DNA from: Proteocatella sp049670425
GTDB lineage: Bacteria > Bacillota > Clostridia > Peptostreptococcales > Filifactoraceae
NCBI GenBank assembly: GCA_049670425.1
Contig: JBATTG010000209.1
Location: 1-17,039 of the forward strand
Reading direction: 5' to 3'
DNA: 17,039 nucleotides
In this document: positions 1 through 7,753 of the stretch, one piece after another
Layout of the letters: each line of letters opens with the position of its first letter
Numbering within the stretch: the stretch's first letter is position 1
Translations under genes and position numbers: made by a program
Notes under the pieces: model-generated
The model's database searches: none
What the model saw: the letters and a program-made list of their open reading frames with translations, nothing else
Told to the model about the DNA's origin: nothing

Positions 1-207
1 TTCGTATATTTTATGGAGAGCGTTTCGGTAATAATTCAAGTTGGATATTTCAAAAAAACACAAAAACGAATATTTAAAATGGCACCGATACACCATCATT
101 TTGAATTATCAGGTTGGCATGAAACTATAGTCGTAAGAGTTTTTAACATAATAACAGTAATAATGGGGCTAATCGGAATACTATCAGTTTATATTGGAGG
201 ATTTTAG
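1..207 (+). CDS. mraY: MraY, phospho-MurNAc-pentapeptide translocase (C-terminal fragment)
   Basis: This is the 3' end of a gene that begins upstream of the window; the frame is open from base 1. MraY is the membrane enzyme that transfers phospho-MurNAc-pentapeptide from UDP to undecaprenyl phosphate to form lipid I. The visible part has the family's C-terminal signature: a basic loop followed by MAPIHHHFELSGWHE (the HHH is encoded at 91-99), then a last hydrophobic segment ending in YIGGF. The HHH loop is part of the active site in known MraY structures. The stop is 3 bases before murD, and the murD ribosome binding site (GGAGG, 196-200) lies inside this gene, so the two are co-transcribed. 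Only about 68 residues are seen, but the motif is diagnostic. Confidence 0.95.
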   Translation, partial: FVYFMESVSVIIQVGYFKKTQKRIFKMAPIHHHFELSGWHETIVVRVFNIITVIMGLIGILSVYIGGF

Positions 208-210
208 AAA

Positions 211-1560
211 ATGCAATTTAAAGACATGAAAGTAATAGTCGTTGGACTTGGGAAAAGTGGTTTTGAAATATTAAAGTTTCTGGATAAAAAAGAAATTGAA
301 ACGATTGCATTTGATAGCAAAGAAAATTATGACAAAGATCAGATTAAGAAATTTTCAAATAAGATCACAATAAATCTGGGTCAAAATCCAACAGGAGAAG
401 AAGCTTGCAATTTAGTCGTAATATCTCCTGGCGTTCCAACCAGTCTGACTTTTTTGGAGCAGTTCAGAAAAAGAGGAATTGAAATAGTGGGTGAAGTTGA
501 ATTCGCCTACAATTTTGCTAAAGGGAAATTTGTAAGCATAACAGGAACCAACGGAAAAACAACGACAACAACACTTGTTGGTAGCATATTTAAAGAAGCT
601 GGAATAGACACCAGAATAGTTGGAAACATAGGAAATCCCATAATATCTGAGGTGGAAACATCTACCGATGAGACCGTATTTATAGCAGAAATATCAAGTT
701 TTCAGCTCGAGACCATAAACCGGTTCAAGAGTAAAGCTGCAACCGTAATAAATGTGACGCCGGATCATCTGGACAGGCATCATACAATTGGGAATTACGC
801 AGATATAAAGTCACAGATATTTAAGAATCAAACTCAAGATGATTATGCAATCCTGAACTATGACGATGAAAAAGTAAGGGAAATGGCAAAATCTATAAAT
901 TCAAAAATAATATTTTTCAGTAAAATAGAGAAGCTGGAAAATGGAATATATATGGAAGATGGTATCATAAAAATTTCAAAAAATGGCATTTCAAAAGATA
1001 TAGTCAAAAGAAAAGATGTATTTTTAAAGGGTGCGCATAATCTTGAAAACGTAATGACGGCTATTGGCCTGTCGATTGCAAACAATATAGAGATGAAAAT
1101 TATAGTCGAGGCTCTCATGAACTTTAAAGGGGTAGAGCATAGGCTCGAGTTAGTAGACACGATAGATGGGGTAGAATATATTAATGACTCAAAAGGAACC
1201 AATGCCGATTCTTCGATAAAAGCACTCGAGACATATAGCCATGATGTGATATTGATAGCTGGGGGATATGATAAAAAATCTGAATTCGATGATTTTGTAA
1301 AACTGTTCAAAGGAAGGGTTAAACATGTCATACTAATGGGAGCTACAAGAGACAAGCTTGCGCAGACGTGCCTTAAATTTGGATTTGAAAATTATACATT
1401 AACAGACAACATGAAAGAGGCTGTAGAAATTGCAAAAAAAATTGCAAATCATGGTGATACAGTGCTTCTTTCTCCTGCTTGCGCATCATGGGGCATGTAC
1501 AATAACTTTGAAGAGCGCGGAGCTGATTTTAAAGAAAATGTAAGAGGGGAAGATAAGTGA
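211..1560 (+). CDS. murD: MurD, UDP-MurNAc-L-alanine:D-glutamate ligase
   Basis: Cytoplasmic Mur ligase that adds D-glutamate to UDP-MurNAc-L-Ala with ATP hydrolysis. The product is 449 residues, normal for MurD. In order: an N-terminal Rossmann-like UDP-binding domain with GLGKSG (residues about 12-17), the ATP-binding loop GTNGKT at 112-117, the central-domain motif DHLDRH at 185-190, and the C-terminal ligase signature SPACASWGMYNNFEERG starting at 421. The ATG is preceded by GGAGG at 196-200 with 10 bases of spacing. It follows mraY by 3 bases and overlaps ftsW by 4 bases (GTGA). The SPACAS and FEERG motifs distinguish it from MurC, MurE and MurF. No defect is seen. Confidence 0.97.
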   Translation: MQFKDMKVIVVGLGKSGFEILKFLDKKEIETIAFDSKENYDKDQIKKFSNKITINLGQNPTGEEACNLVVISPGVPTSLTFLEQFRKRGIEIVGEVEFAYNFAKGKFVSITGTNGKTTTTTLVGSIFKEAGIDTRIVGNIGNPIISEVETSTDETVFIAEISSFQLETINRFKSKAATVINVTPDHLDRHHTIGNYADIKSQIFKNQTQDDYAILNYDDEKVREMAKSINSKIIFFSKIEKLENGIYMEDGIIKISKNGISKDIVKRKDVFLKGAHNLENVMTAIGLSIANNIEMKIIVEALMNFKGVEHRLELVDTIDGVEYINDSKGTNADSSIKALETYSHDVILIAGGYDKKSEFDDFVKLFKGRVKHVILMGATRDKLAQTCLKFGFENYTLTDNMKEAVEIAKKIANHGDTVLLSPACASWGMYNNFEERGADFKENVRGEDK

Positions 1561-2732
1561 AAAGCTCAGAGAAAAATCAGCACGTAGGCAATATAGATTA
1601 TATATTACTGATTCTGACAATTGCTATAACTGTTGTGGGCATTGTAATGGTCTACAGTGCAAGTTATGTGACTGCCGGGTTCAGATATAAGAGTTCAAGC
1701 AGTATAATATACAAGGAAATCATATTTGCAATATTGGGTTTTGGATTGCTTTTTTTAGGAACTAAAATAAACTATAAATCATACCGAGGAAATCCAACTT
1801 CTTTGCTTATTGGCTTCACTGCGCTTACATTTTTGTTGCTGCTTACCCCACTTGGTTTGAATATAAATGGTGGTTTAAGATGGATAAACCTTGGATTTAC
1901 TACCTTTATGCCCTCTGAACTTGCTAAATACATGTGCATATTTGTGACGGCAGGTCTTCTAACAAAGAAAGGACTCGACCCAAGACAATTTGGAGACATT
2001 GTGACATTCTGGCGGATACCGGCAGTAACGCTTATTGCAGTGGCCATTCAGCCTGACCTGTCTACTGCATTTGTAATATTTTGCATCACCTTCTATATAT
2101 TTTTTATAGGGGGAATAAGGAAAACCTGGATAGTTATTCTGGTAGGATTTGGCATAGCGGGAATAACTGGGCTTATTTTGATTGAACCCTTCAGGCTAGA
2201 GCGAATAAAGACTTTCATAGATCCATTTATGGATCCGCAGGGCAGCGGATATCAGGTGCTTCAGTCACTTTATGCAATTGCTTCGGGCGGAATAAAAGGA
2301 GTTGGACTTGGAGCCAGCAAACAGAAACTTTTGTACTTACCAGAACCCCAGAATGATTACATCTTCGCCATAATAAGCGAGGAACTGGGTTTCATCGGAT
2401 CACTTTCTATAATATTTCTTTTTGTAGCAATTATATCAAGATGTTTTAAAATAGCAGCAAATGCTCCTGACAGGTATGCTACCTTCATAGTTTCGGGTAT
2501 AACGATTCAGATGGCACTTCAGTCGCTGGTAAACATGTTTGTTTCGGTGTCGCTACTGCCGAGTACGGGAATACCGCTGCCCCTTATAAGTTATGGGGGA
2601 ACATCACTGGTGCTGAATTTATTTGCAATTGGCATAATACTTAATATATCAAAGTACGACAGGAGATATATCAAAAAAGCGCAAGCTACGGACAACCGAT
2701 ACCATAGAATTGAAAATAGGAGAAAAAATTAA
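1557..2732 (+). CDS. ftsW: FtsW/SpoVE-type SEDS peptidoglycan glycosyltransferase
   Basis: Polytopic membrane protein of the SEDS family (FtsW/RodA/SpoVE), which polymerises lipid II into glycan strands together with a class B penicillin-binding protein. The product is 391 residues with about ten hydrophobic segments. Family blocks are PSELAKY, QPDLSTA, the block LPEPQNDYIFAIISEELG, and the C-terminal block with PSTGIPLPLISYGGTS. Asp267 in NDYIFA corresponds to the Asp reported as catalytic in SEDS enzymes. Translation starts at GTG 1557, which overlaps the murD stop as GTGA and suggests coupled translation. The stop shares one base with the murG start (TAATG). The position between murD and murG supports a septal (FtsW or SpoVE) rather than elongation (RodA) role. 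FtsW and SpoVE cannot be separated by sequence alone. Confidence 0.93.
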   Translation: MKSSEKNQHVGNIDYILLILTIAITVVGIVMVYSASYVTAGFRYKSSSSIIYKEIIFAILGFGLLFLGTKINYKSYRGNPTSLLIGFTALTFLLLLTPLGLNINGGLRWINLGFTTFMPSELAKYMCIFVTAGLLTKKGLDPRQFGDIVTFWRIPAVTLIAVAIQPDLSTAFVIFCITFYIFFIGGIRKTWIVILVGFGIAGITGLILIEPFRLERIKTFIDPFMDPQGSGYQVLQSLYAIASGGIKGVGLGASKQKLLYLPEPQNDYIFAIISEELGFIGSLSIIFLFVAIISRCFKIAANAPDRYATFIVSGITIQMALQSLVNMFVSVSLLPSTGIPLPLISYGGTSLVLNLFAIGIILNISKYDRRYIKKAQATDNRYHRIENRRKN

Positions 2733-3838
2733 TGAGATTAATAGTCACAGGTGGCGGAACTGGCGGACACATATATCCAGCGCTTTCCATTGCTGATAAA
2801 TATAAGGAAAAATATGAAGACATTGAGATACTTTATGTGGGAGTGGAGAATGGACTGGAATCAAAGATTGTTCCCCAGTATGGTTATGATTTCAGGGGTA
2901 TTAAAGTTAAAGGCTTTCAAAGAAAAATAAGCATTGAGAATGTAAAGAGAGTAATAATGGCATTAAAAGCTACCGGAAGAGCTAAAAAGATAATTTCAGA
3001 CTTTAAGCCAGATTTAGTAATAGGTACGGGTGGATATGTATGTGGGCCGATGGTGATGGCAGCCTGCAAAAAAAAGGTTCCAACAGCAATCCATGAACAG
3101 AATGCTTTTCCAGGGATAACAAATAAAATACTTTCTAAAAAAGCAGACAGGGTTTTCCTGGGATTTGAAGCTGCTAAAGAAAGGCTGAACTGCAAGAATG
3201 ATGCGATAGTAGTTGGCAACCCGGTCAGAAAAGAAATAAGAAATTCAATAAGCAAAGAAGAGGCAAGACTTAAATTGAATTTGCCGATAGAAGGCAAGTT
3301 TATAATAGTGACAGGTGGTTCGGGAGGGTTTGAAGCCATAAATAATTCCTTTATTAAAATAATCCCTGAATTATTGGAACATAATATTGGTTTCGTGTTT
3401 TCAACGGGGAAAAACTATTATAGTGCAATTCAAAAAAAATTGAAAGAGATGAATATCAAGACTGGGGATAATCAAAGGGTTTTTGAATATATTGAAGATA
3501 TGCCAAGCTACTTGGCAGCAAGTGATTTGTGCATAGTAAGTGCTGGGGCAACAACCATCGCAGAGATAAATGCCATAGGCAGAGCATCTATAATTATACC
3601 AAAAGCATATACTGCGGAAAACCATCAGGAATACAACGCTAAATATGTAAAATCAAAAAATGCAGGCGAATATATTTTAGAAAAAGAGCTTGAAGAAACA
3701 ATTCTCTTTGAAAAAATAATGAATATATTAGGTGATGAAGAAGTAAGAATTGATATGGAAAATAACAGTAAAAGCTTAAATCTGGAAGATCCCTGTGAAA
3801 TAATAGTTTCAGAGATGGGAAAATTGGTAAGAAAATAA
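2732..3838 (+). CDS. murG: MurG, lipid II-forming GlcNAc transferase
   Basis: GT28-family glycosyltransferase at the inner face of the membrane; it transfers GlcNAc from UDP-GlcNAc to lipid I, giving lipid II. The product is 368 residues, normal length. The N-terminal glycine loop GGGTGGH is at residues 7-13. NAFPGITNK and GNPVR follow, and the C-terminal half has GATTIAEINAIG and the UDP-GlcNAc-binding stretch ending ENHQEYNA (Gln299). The second glycine loop reads GGSGGFEA (195-202), whereas most homologues have GGSxGA, so this loop is slightly unusual. The start overlaps the ftsW stop by one base. murB, which follows murG in Bacillus, is not here. Confidence 0.96.
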   Translation: MRLIVTGGGTGGHIYPALSIADKYKEKYEDIEILYVGVENGLESKIVPQYGYDFRGIKVKGFQRKISIENVKRVIMALKATGRAKKIISDFKPDLVIGTGGYVCGPMVMAACKKKVPTAIHEQNAFPGITNKILSKKADRVFLGFEAAKERLNCKNDAIVVGNPVRKEIRNSISKEEARLKLNLPIEGKFIIVTGGSGGFEAINNSFIKIIPELLEHNIGFVFSTGKNYYSAIQKKLKEMNIKTGDNQRVFEYIEDMPSYLAASDLCIVSAGATTIAEINAIGRASIIIPKAYTAENHQEYNAKYVKSKNAGEYILEKELEETILFEKIMNILGDEEVRIDMENNSKSLNLEDPCEIIVSEMGKLVRK

Positions 3839-3856
3839 AAGGGCAGGAGATTTTTA

Positions 3857-4627
3857 ATGAAACCGTTAACTGACAATAAATTAGAAACATTATTAAAAAA
3901 AGAATTTTCACAAAAAAAGATGATAATGATAGGTCTAGTTTTAGGAGTAGTTTTAGGATTAGGAATTTATTTTACATCTCCAGGGTTTTATGTGAAAAAT
4001 ATAATTGTTTTAGGTAATTCGAAAATTGAATCTGAAGAAGTGTTTTCAAAGTTGAACACTATGTTGAAAAAAAATGCATTTTTAGTAGATAAAAAAAATA
4101 TAAAAGAAATTTATACTAAAGACCCATATATTGAGTATATAGAAATAAAGAGCAAATTCCCAAGAACGCTCATTTTTAATATCGACAAAAGGCAGGCTAT
4201 AGCTACTATAAAGTTTTCTGGAGGATTCTTGATTATTGATGAGAGCGGAACTGTTTTAGAATCAACGCAGGAAATGTCAAATATAGTAAAACCATTAATC
4301 AACGGAATAACAGTCAGCGAAGTTAAATTAGGGGAAAAACTCAAATTGCCCAAGAACGAAACCTTTGAGTTAATAAACGATATTATTTTAAATATAAGAA
4401 GTGCAAAATTGTTAAATAATATATCTCAAATTGAGATAACAAGCAACAGGGAAATTTTCATGGTTACACCACAGGGACTAAACGTTCTACTGGGATATGG
4501 AAATGATTTAAATGAAAAAATGCTTATGCTTAATCAAATATTGATAAATTTGCATGAAAAGAAATTATACACAGGATACATTGATATGAGATATGATGGT
4601 TATCCGGTTTACAGGAGAGCAAAATAG
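3857..4627 (+). CDS. ftsQ: DivIB/FtsQ cell-division protein
   Basis: Bitopic divisome protein that links FtsL and DivIC (FtsB) to the septal wall synthase. The product is 256 residues. A basic cytoplasmic tail (1-21) is followed by one membrane segment (about 22-39) and a POTRA domain starting FYVKNIIVLGNS (about 44-110). The FtsQ block FPRTLIFNIDKRQAIA comes next, and then the beta domain. The ATG is preceded by AGGAG (3845-3849) with 7 bases of spacing. The gap after murG is only 18 bases, so it belongs to the same operon. The gene is visibly more AT-rich than murD and ftsW. The cytoplasmic tail is short, as in clostridial homologues. Confidence 0.88.
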   Translation: MKPLTDNKLETLLKKEFSQKKMIMIGLVLGVVLGLGIYFTSPGFYVKNIIVLGNSKIESEEVFSKLNTMLKKNAFLVDKKNIKEIYTKDPYIEYIEIKSKFPRTLIFNIDKRQAIATIKFSGGFLIIDESGTVLESTQEMSNIVKPLINGITVSEVKLGEKLKLPKNETFELINDIILNIRSAKLLNNISQIEITSNREIFMVTPQGLNVLLGYGNDLNEKMLMLNQILINLHEKKLYTGYIDMRYDGYPVYRRAK

Positions 4628-4628
4628 G

Positions 4629-5348
4629 ATGAAAATAAATACTAAAAAAAATCTGTCGAGAACATTGTTTTTTTTATTTAGCTTTATAATTGGAGTTACG
4701 CTTGTGATGCAGTTTAAACTAGTAGAAAGCATGAACAACGGACAAAGCATTCCTGACAAAGCAGCTCACCTGCAAGTAGAATTAACTGGAATAAAAGAAC
4801 GAAAATCAAAATTGGAAAAAGAAATAACAGAAGTAGAAAACAAGATTGCCGAACTCAATAATTCTGAATTAAAGAGCAATTCGCTGCAGGAGAGCCTTAA
4901 AAGTGATATGGAAAAATATGAACTTCAAATTGGATATGAAGAGGCACAAGGAGAAGGTATTGTGCTTGAGCTTGTTCTGCAAGATCAGGAGACCTATGAT
5001 GTATTAATAAATAATTATGATCTTATATTATCGATTGTGAATAAGCTTAATGCAGCAGGAGCTGAAGGCATAGCAATAAATGATGAAAGAATAGTAGCTG
5101 TTACGGATTTTAAGTATGATAAAGGGGAACTTCTTGTAAACTCAAACCCATTAAAACCTCCGTTCGTGTTTAGAGCAATCGGAAATGCAGATACTCTTGA
5201 AGCGTCACTTAATATAAGGTATGGAATACTCTGGGAACTTAAAAATAACTTTGGAATAAACAGCAAGATAGAAAAAAGTAGTAAAATTGAATTGCCAATG
5301 TATGTTAAAGAAATTGTTTATAAATTTGCAGAAGTAGTACAAGATTAG
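4629..5348 (+). CDS. DUF881 membrane protein (YlxW/YlxX-like), first copy
   Basis: A 239-residue bitopic protein of the DUF881 family, whose exact function is unknown but which sits beside divIB, sbp and ftsZ in many Firmicutes. It has a basic start, one membrane segment (about residues 12-28), a coiled coil rich in Lys and Glu (about 45-105), then the extracytoplasmic DUF881 domain starting GEGIVLELVLQDQ. The family motifs INDERIVAVTDF and PFVFRAIGNADTLEASL are present. The frame stays open to 4593, but ATG 4629 is preferred: it has AGGAG at 4613-4617 and starts one base after the divIB stop, and the upstream extension would overlap divIB. This copy lacks the insertion found in the middle of the second copy. 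Confidence 0.85.
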   Translation: MKINTKKNLSRTLFFLFSFIIGVTLVMQFKLVESMNNGQSIPDKAAHLQVELTGIKERKSKLEKEITEVENKIAELNNSELKSNSLQESLKSDMEKYELQIGYEEAQGEGIVLELVLQDQETYDVLINNYDLILSIVNKLNAAGAEGIAINDERIVAVTDFKYDKGELLVNSNPLKPPFVFRAIGNADTLEASLNIRYGILWELKNNFGINSKIEKSSKIELPMYVKEIVYKFAEVVQD

Positions 5349-5355
5349 GAGAAAA

Positions 5356-6087
5356 ATGAAGCCTGAAATTACCAAGCGCATAAATATTCTGCTATTGATT
5401 ACCTTTGTATTTGGAATTTGCCTGTCTATACAATTAAAGACACTTTCGGATAAAGCTGCATTTATTAATATTGAAGGCGTTAATGAAATGGAGATGCAAG
5501 TAAAAATAGAAAGTGCAGAAATTAGCAACCTTAGCGATTATTTAAATAGAAAGAAAAACGAACTATCAGAATATAAAATCGATGGAAACTCTTCGGACGT
5601 AATAGAAATAATTGAAGCTCAGATTGAAAATTACAAAAAAATTAATGCAGAATACAACTTGGCAGGGAGCGGAGTTGTAGTTGAAATAAGAGACAGCGAT
5701 AAACCAATAAGGCCAGGTGAAAATCCCAATGATTTTTTGGTACATGACCAGGATATTTTAAGAATCGTAAATGATTTGAAAATATCCGGAGCAGAAGCTA
5801 TTTCAATAAATGGACAAAGATACATGGGATTCTCTGAAATAAAATGCAGTGGAGCAACGGTTACGGTAAATGGAAAGACCTATGGTCAGCCATTTATAAT
5901 AAAAGCCATAGGAAATCCAACGGATCTCGAGGCAGCTATAAAGTCAATAGACTCATACAGTTATATACTTAATAATATTTATGGAATTAAAATAAATGTA
6001 AAGACACCAGATAAAGTTGAAATTCCAAAATATGGAAAAATAAAACAATATGATTATTTAAAAGAGAGTATGGAGGATAGCGAATGA
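5356..6087 (+). CDS. DUF881 membrane protein (YlxW/YlxX-like), second copy
   Basis: A 243-residue paralogue of the preceding gene with the same layout: basic start, one membrane segment (about 8-25), a coiled coil (about 45-95) and a DUF881 domain. The domain starts GSGVVVEIRDSD and contains LVHDQDILRIVNDL, GAEAISINGQR and PFIIKAIGNPTDLEAAI, the most conserved blocks of the family. It matches the consensus better than the first copy. The ATG has AGGAG at 5347-5351, only 4 bases away and overlapping the stop of the first copy. It overlaps the next gene by 4 bases (ATGA). The pair corresponds by order to ylxW and ylxX of Bacillus subtilis. A role at the septum is inferred from context only. Confidence 0.87.
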   Translation: MKPEITKRINILLLITFVFGICLSIQLKTLSDKAAFINIEGVNEMEMQVKIESAEISNLSDYLNRKKNELSEYKIDGNSSDVIEIIEAQIENYKKINAEYNLAGSGVVVEIRDSDKPIRPGENPNDFLVHDQDILRIVNDLKISGAEAISINGQRYMGFSEIKCSGATVTVNGKTYGQPFIIKAIGNPTDLEAAIKSIDSYSYILNNIYGIKINVKTPDKVEIPKYGKIKQYDYLKESMEDSE

Positions 6088-6410
6088 TTTGGGCAATTTT
6101 AGGATTGAGCTTAGGAGTTATTGTAGGTGGATATGTGCCATTTACGTATCCTTCCAGCTATTCATTATATATATCGATTGCATTACTTGCGGCTTTTGAC
6201 TCAGTCTGTGGAGCAGTAAGGGCAAGTATGGAAAACAAGTATGACAATGTACTGTTCATAAGTGGGTTTTTCACTAATGCAATATTGGCGGCATTACTTT
6301 CATATACAGGAGATAGATTAGGCGTTCCTTTTTATTATGCACCGATATTAGTTTTTGGAGGAAGGCTGTTCGATAATCTGGCTGTAATAAGGAGACATAT
6401 ATTTAAATAA
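6084..6410 (+). CDS. sbp: Small basic protein, DUF1290 (Sbp family)
   Basis: A 108-residue membrane protein with three or four hydrophobic stretches. It has the DUF1290 signature: an N-terminal GLSLGVIVGGYVPFTYP, then AAFDSVCGAVRA, a middle FISGFFTNA, and a C-terminal GRLFDNLAVIRR. The family lies between ylxX and ftsA-ftsZ in Bacillus and its biochemical role is not established. GGAGG at 6072-6076 precedes the ATG by 7 bases, and the start overlaps the upstream stop by 4 bases, so translation is probably coupled. It is the last gene before a spacer of about 180 bases that carries the ftsZ promoter. In Bacillus ftsA would follow; here it does not. Confidence 0.88.
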   Translation: MIWAILGLSLGVIVGGYVPFTYPSSYSLYISIALLAAFDSVCGAVRASMENKYDNVLFISGFFTNAILAALLSYTGDRLGVPFYYAPILVFGGRLFDNLAVIRRHIFK

Positions 6411-6472
6411 TACCCAAAATTCTAATAAAGTAAAAAGAAAATAAATTTAACTGAATAAACTTGTGAAATTGC

Positions 6473-6502
6473 TTGACATTACTATGCTTTATTAGATAAA
6501 CT
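6473..6502 (+). promoter_or_regulatory. Probable sigma-A-type promoter for ftsZ
   Basis: The spacer from 6411 to 6594 holds no gene. It contains a perfect -35 hexamer TTGACA (6473-6478), followed by GATAAACT (6495-6502), which offers a 4/6 match to TATAAT at either 16 (GATAAA) or 18 (TAAACT) bases. A second AT-rich box, TATAAA at 6508-6513, is badly spaced from this -35. The transcript would have a leader of roughly 85 bases before the ftsZ start. The perfect -35 is what supports the call; the -10 is uncertain. No terminator hairpin was seen after sbp, so read-through from the dcw operon is also likely. Confidence 0.55.
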
Positions 6503-6594
6503 GTAGGTATAAATACATGATATTTTAAAATGGGGAAATTATCTTAAATAAATACGAAAAATTAGGTTATTAGAAAATTGTGGAGGTAGAATTA

Positions 6595-7728
6595 ATGTTC
6601 GATATAGACGTGAATGATGGTCTTTTAAGCAGAGAAGTGATTAAAGTGATTGGCGTTGGCGGTGGTGGGGGAAATGCCGTGAACAGAATGATACAAGCTG
6701 GAATTGCCGGGGTTGAATATATTGTTATGAATACAGATGCTCAGGCTCTAAGACAATCCGAGGCACCAATAAAACTGCAACTAGGCGAAAAAACAACAAG
6801 AGGATTAGGAGCTGGGGCAAATCCAGAAATAGGAGCAAAGTCAGCAGAAGAAAGCGAAGAGGATATCAGAAACTCCATTGGAGGAAGTGATATGATTTTC
6901 ATAACAGCAGGAATGGGTGGCGGAACTGGTACAGGAGCAGCCCCTATAGTTTCAAGAATAGCTAAGTCTATGAATATTTTAACTGTTGGTATTGTTACTA
7001 AGCCGTTTTTTTATGAAGGAAAAATGAAAGCAAAAAAAGCTGAACTTGGAATTGCTGAAATGCAAAAATATGTAGATACACTAATCATAATTCCAAATGA
7101 AAAAATATTAGAAATAACGGATAAGAACACAAGACTCGATGATGCATTTGAAATGGCAAATCAGGTTTTAAAACAGGGAGTAAAAGGAATCACGGATATC
7201 ATAAAAGTTCCAGGTTTAATAAATGTAGATTTTGCTGATGTTAGAACTACTATGTCAAACCAAGGAATAGCACATATGGGAATCGGAACAGCGCAGGGAG
7301 AAAATAGAGCATTAAAGGCAGCAGAGGAAGCTATAATGAGTCCGCTTCTAGAAACAACAGTAGCAGGAGCATCTGCCGTACTTATTAACATTTCAGCATC
7401 AAAAGATTCTTTTACGATAAGTGAATTCAATGAAGTATCAAGATTTGTTAATGAAAGTGTGGACAGCGAAGAATCAGAAGTTATAATTGGAACTTCTTTC
7501 AACGAGGATATGGAAGATACACTTAGTATTACTGTAATAGCTACTGGATTTCCAGAGAATTTAATAAAAAAATCGGTTATAGTTAAAAAAGAAGAAAAGA
7601 TAGAAAAGATAGAAAAAATAGAAAAGAATAGCCAAGAGAAAATAATAATAATGGAACAACTTCAAGATAATGATGAAGATAACGATCCATTTTTTGTAAT
7701 TCCAAAATGGTTAGAGAAGAAAAAGTAA
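6595..7728 (+). CDS. ftsZ: FtsZ, tubulin-like cell-division GTPase
   Basis: Cytoplasmic GTPase that polymerises into the Z ring and recruits the divisome. The product is 377 residues. GVGGGGGNAVNRM near the N-terminus and the tubulin signature GGGTGTG (108-114) bind GTP. NTDAQAL and the T7-loop region KVPGLINVDFADVR are present, the latter supplying the catalytic acid for the neighbouring subunit. After the globular core is a short charged linker with a KIE triplet repeat. The conserved C-terminal peptide ends DPFFVIPKWLEKKK, the tail that binds FtsA, SepF or similar partners. The frame can be extended to GTG 6580, but GGAGG at 6582-6586 sits 8 bases before ATG 6595 and decides the start. It has its own promoter and terminator. 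Confidence 0.98.
   Translation: MFDIDVNDGLLSREVIKVIGVGGGGGNAVNRMIQAGIAGVEYIVMNTDAQALRQSEAPIKLQLGEKTTRGLGAGANPEIGAKSAEESEEDIRNSIGGSDMIFITAGMGGGTGTGAAPIVSRIAKSMNILTVGIVTKPFFYEGKMKAKKAELGIAEMQKYVDTLIIIPNEKILEITDKNTRLDDAFEMANQVLKQGVKGITDIIKVPGLINVDFADVRTTMSNQGIAHMGIGTAQGENRALKAAEEAIMSPLLETTVAGASAVLINISASKDSFTISEFNEVSRFVNESVDSEESEVIIGTSFNEDMEDTLSITVIATGFPENLIKKSVIVKKEEKIEKIEKIEKNSQEKIIIMEQLQDNDEDNDPFFVIPKWLEKKK
7597..7623 (+). repeat. 9-base tandem repeat in the FtsZ linker (three KIE units)
   Basis: Three consecutive near-identical 9-base units (AAGATAGAA, AAGATAGAA, AAAATAGAA) encode Lys-Ile-Glu three times inside the disordered C-terminal linker of FtsZ. The array is flanked by more Lys and Glu codons. 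Such in-frame short repeats can gain or lose units by slippage without breaking the protein, so linker length may vary between strains. The linker is the least conserved part of FtsZ. Confidence 0.8.
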
Positions 7729-7753
7729 AAGAGAATTTATATTCTCTTTTTTT
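7727..7753 (+). terminator. Hairpin plus T-run after ftsZ
   Basis: AAAAGAGAAT (7727-7736) pairs perfectly with ATTCTCTTTT (7741-7750) around the 4-base loop TTAT, and the right arm runs into seven T (7747-7753). The hairpin begins in the ftsZ stop codon. Only three of ten pairs are G-C, so it may be a leaky terminator. The run of A on the left also allows the structure to act on antisense transcription. Confidence 0.65.

Noticed and set aside
706..1230. Three CTCGAG hexamers in murD (706, 1144, 1225) and one at 5926
   Set aside because: Most read as Leu-Glu codons at conserved places and have no regular spacing or flanking structure; likely chance.
858..1355. Antisense open frame of 165 codons inside murD
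   Set aside because: It lies wholly opposite a well-supported gene, has no ribosome site and a low-complexity Ser/Ile-rich product, so it is a shadow of AT-rich coding DNA.
2917..3339. Antisense open frame of 140 codons inside murG
   Set aside because: Opposite a conserved gene, with no recognisable domain.
4593..4628. Upstream ATG for the first DUF881 gene
   Set aside because: It would overlap divIB by 35 bases and add a non-conserved leader; ATG 4629 has AGGAG 11 bases upstream.
6508..6513. TATAAA as an alternative -10 for ftsZ
   Set aside because: It is 29 bases from the perfect -35, and the hexamer at the right distance (TGCTTT) is poor; kept only as a minor possibility.
6580..6594. 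Upstream GTG start for ftsZ
   Set aside because: It would place the GGAGG ribosome site inside the gene; ATG 6595 has proper spacing and gives a normal FtsZ N-terminus.
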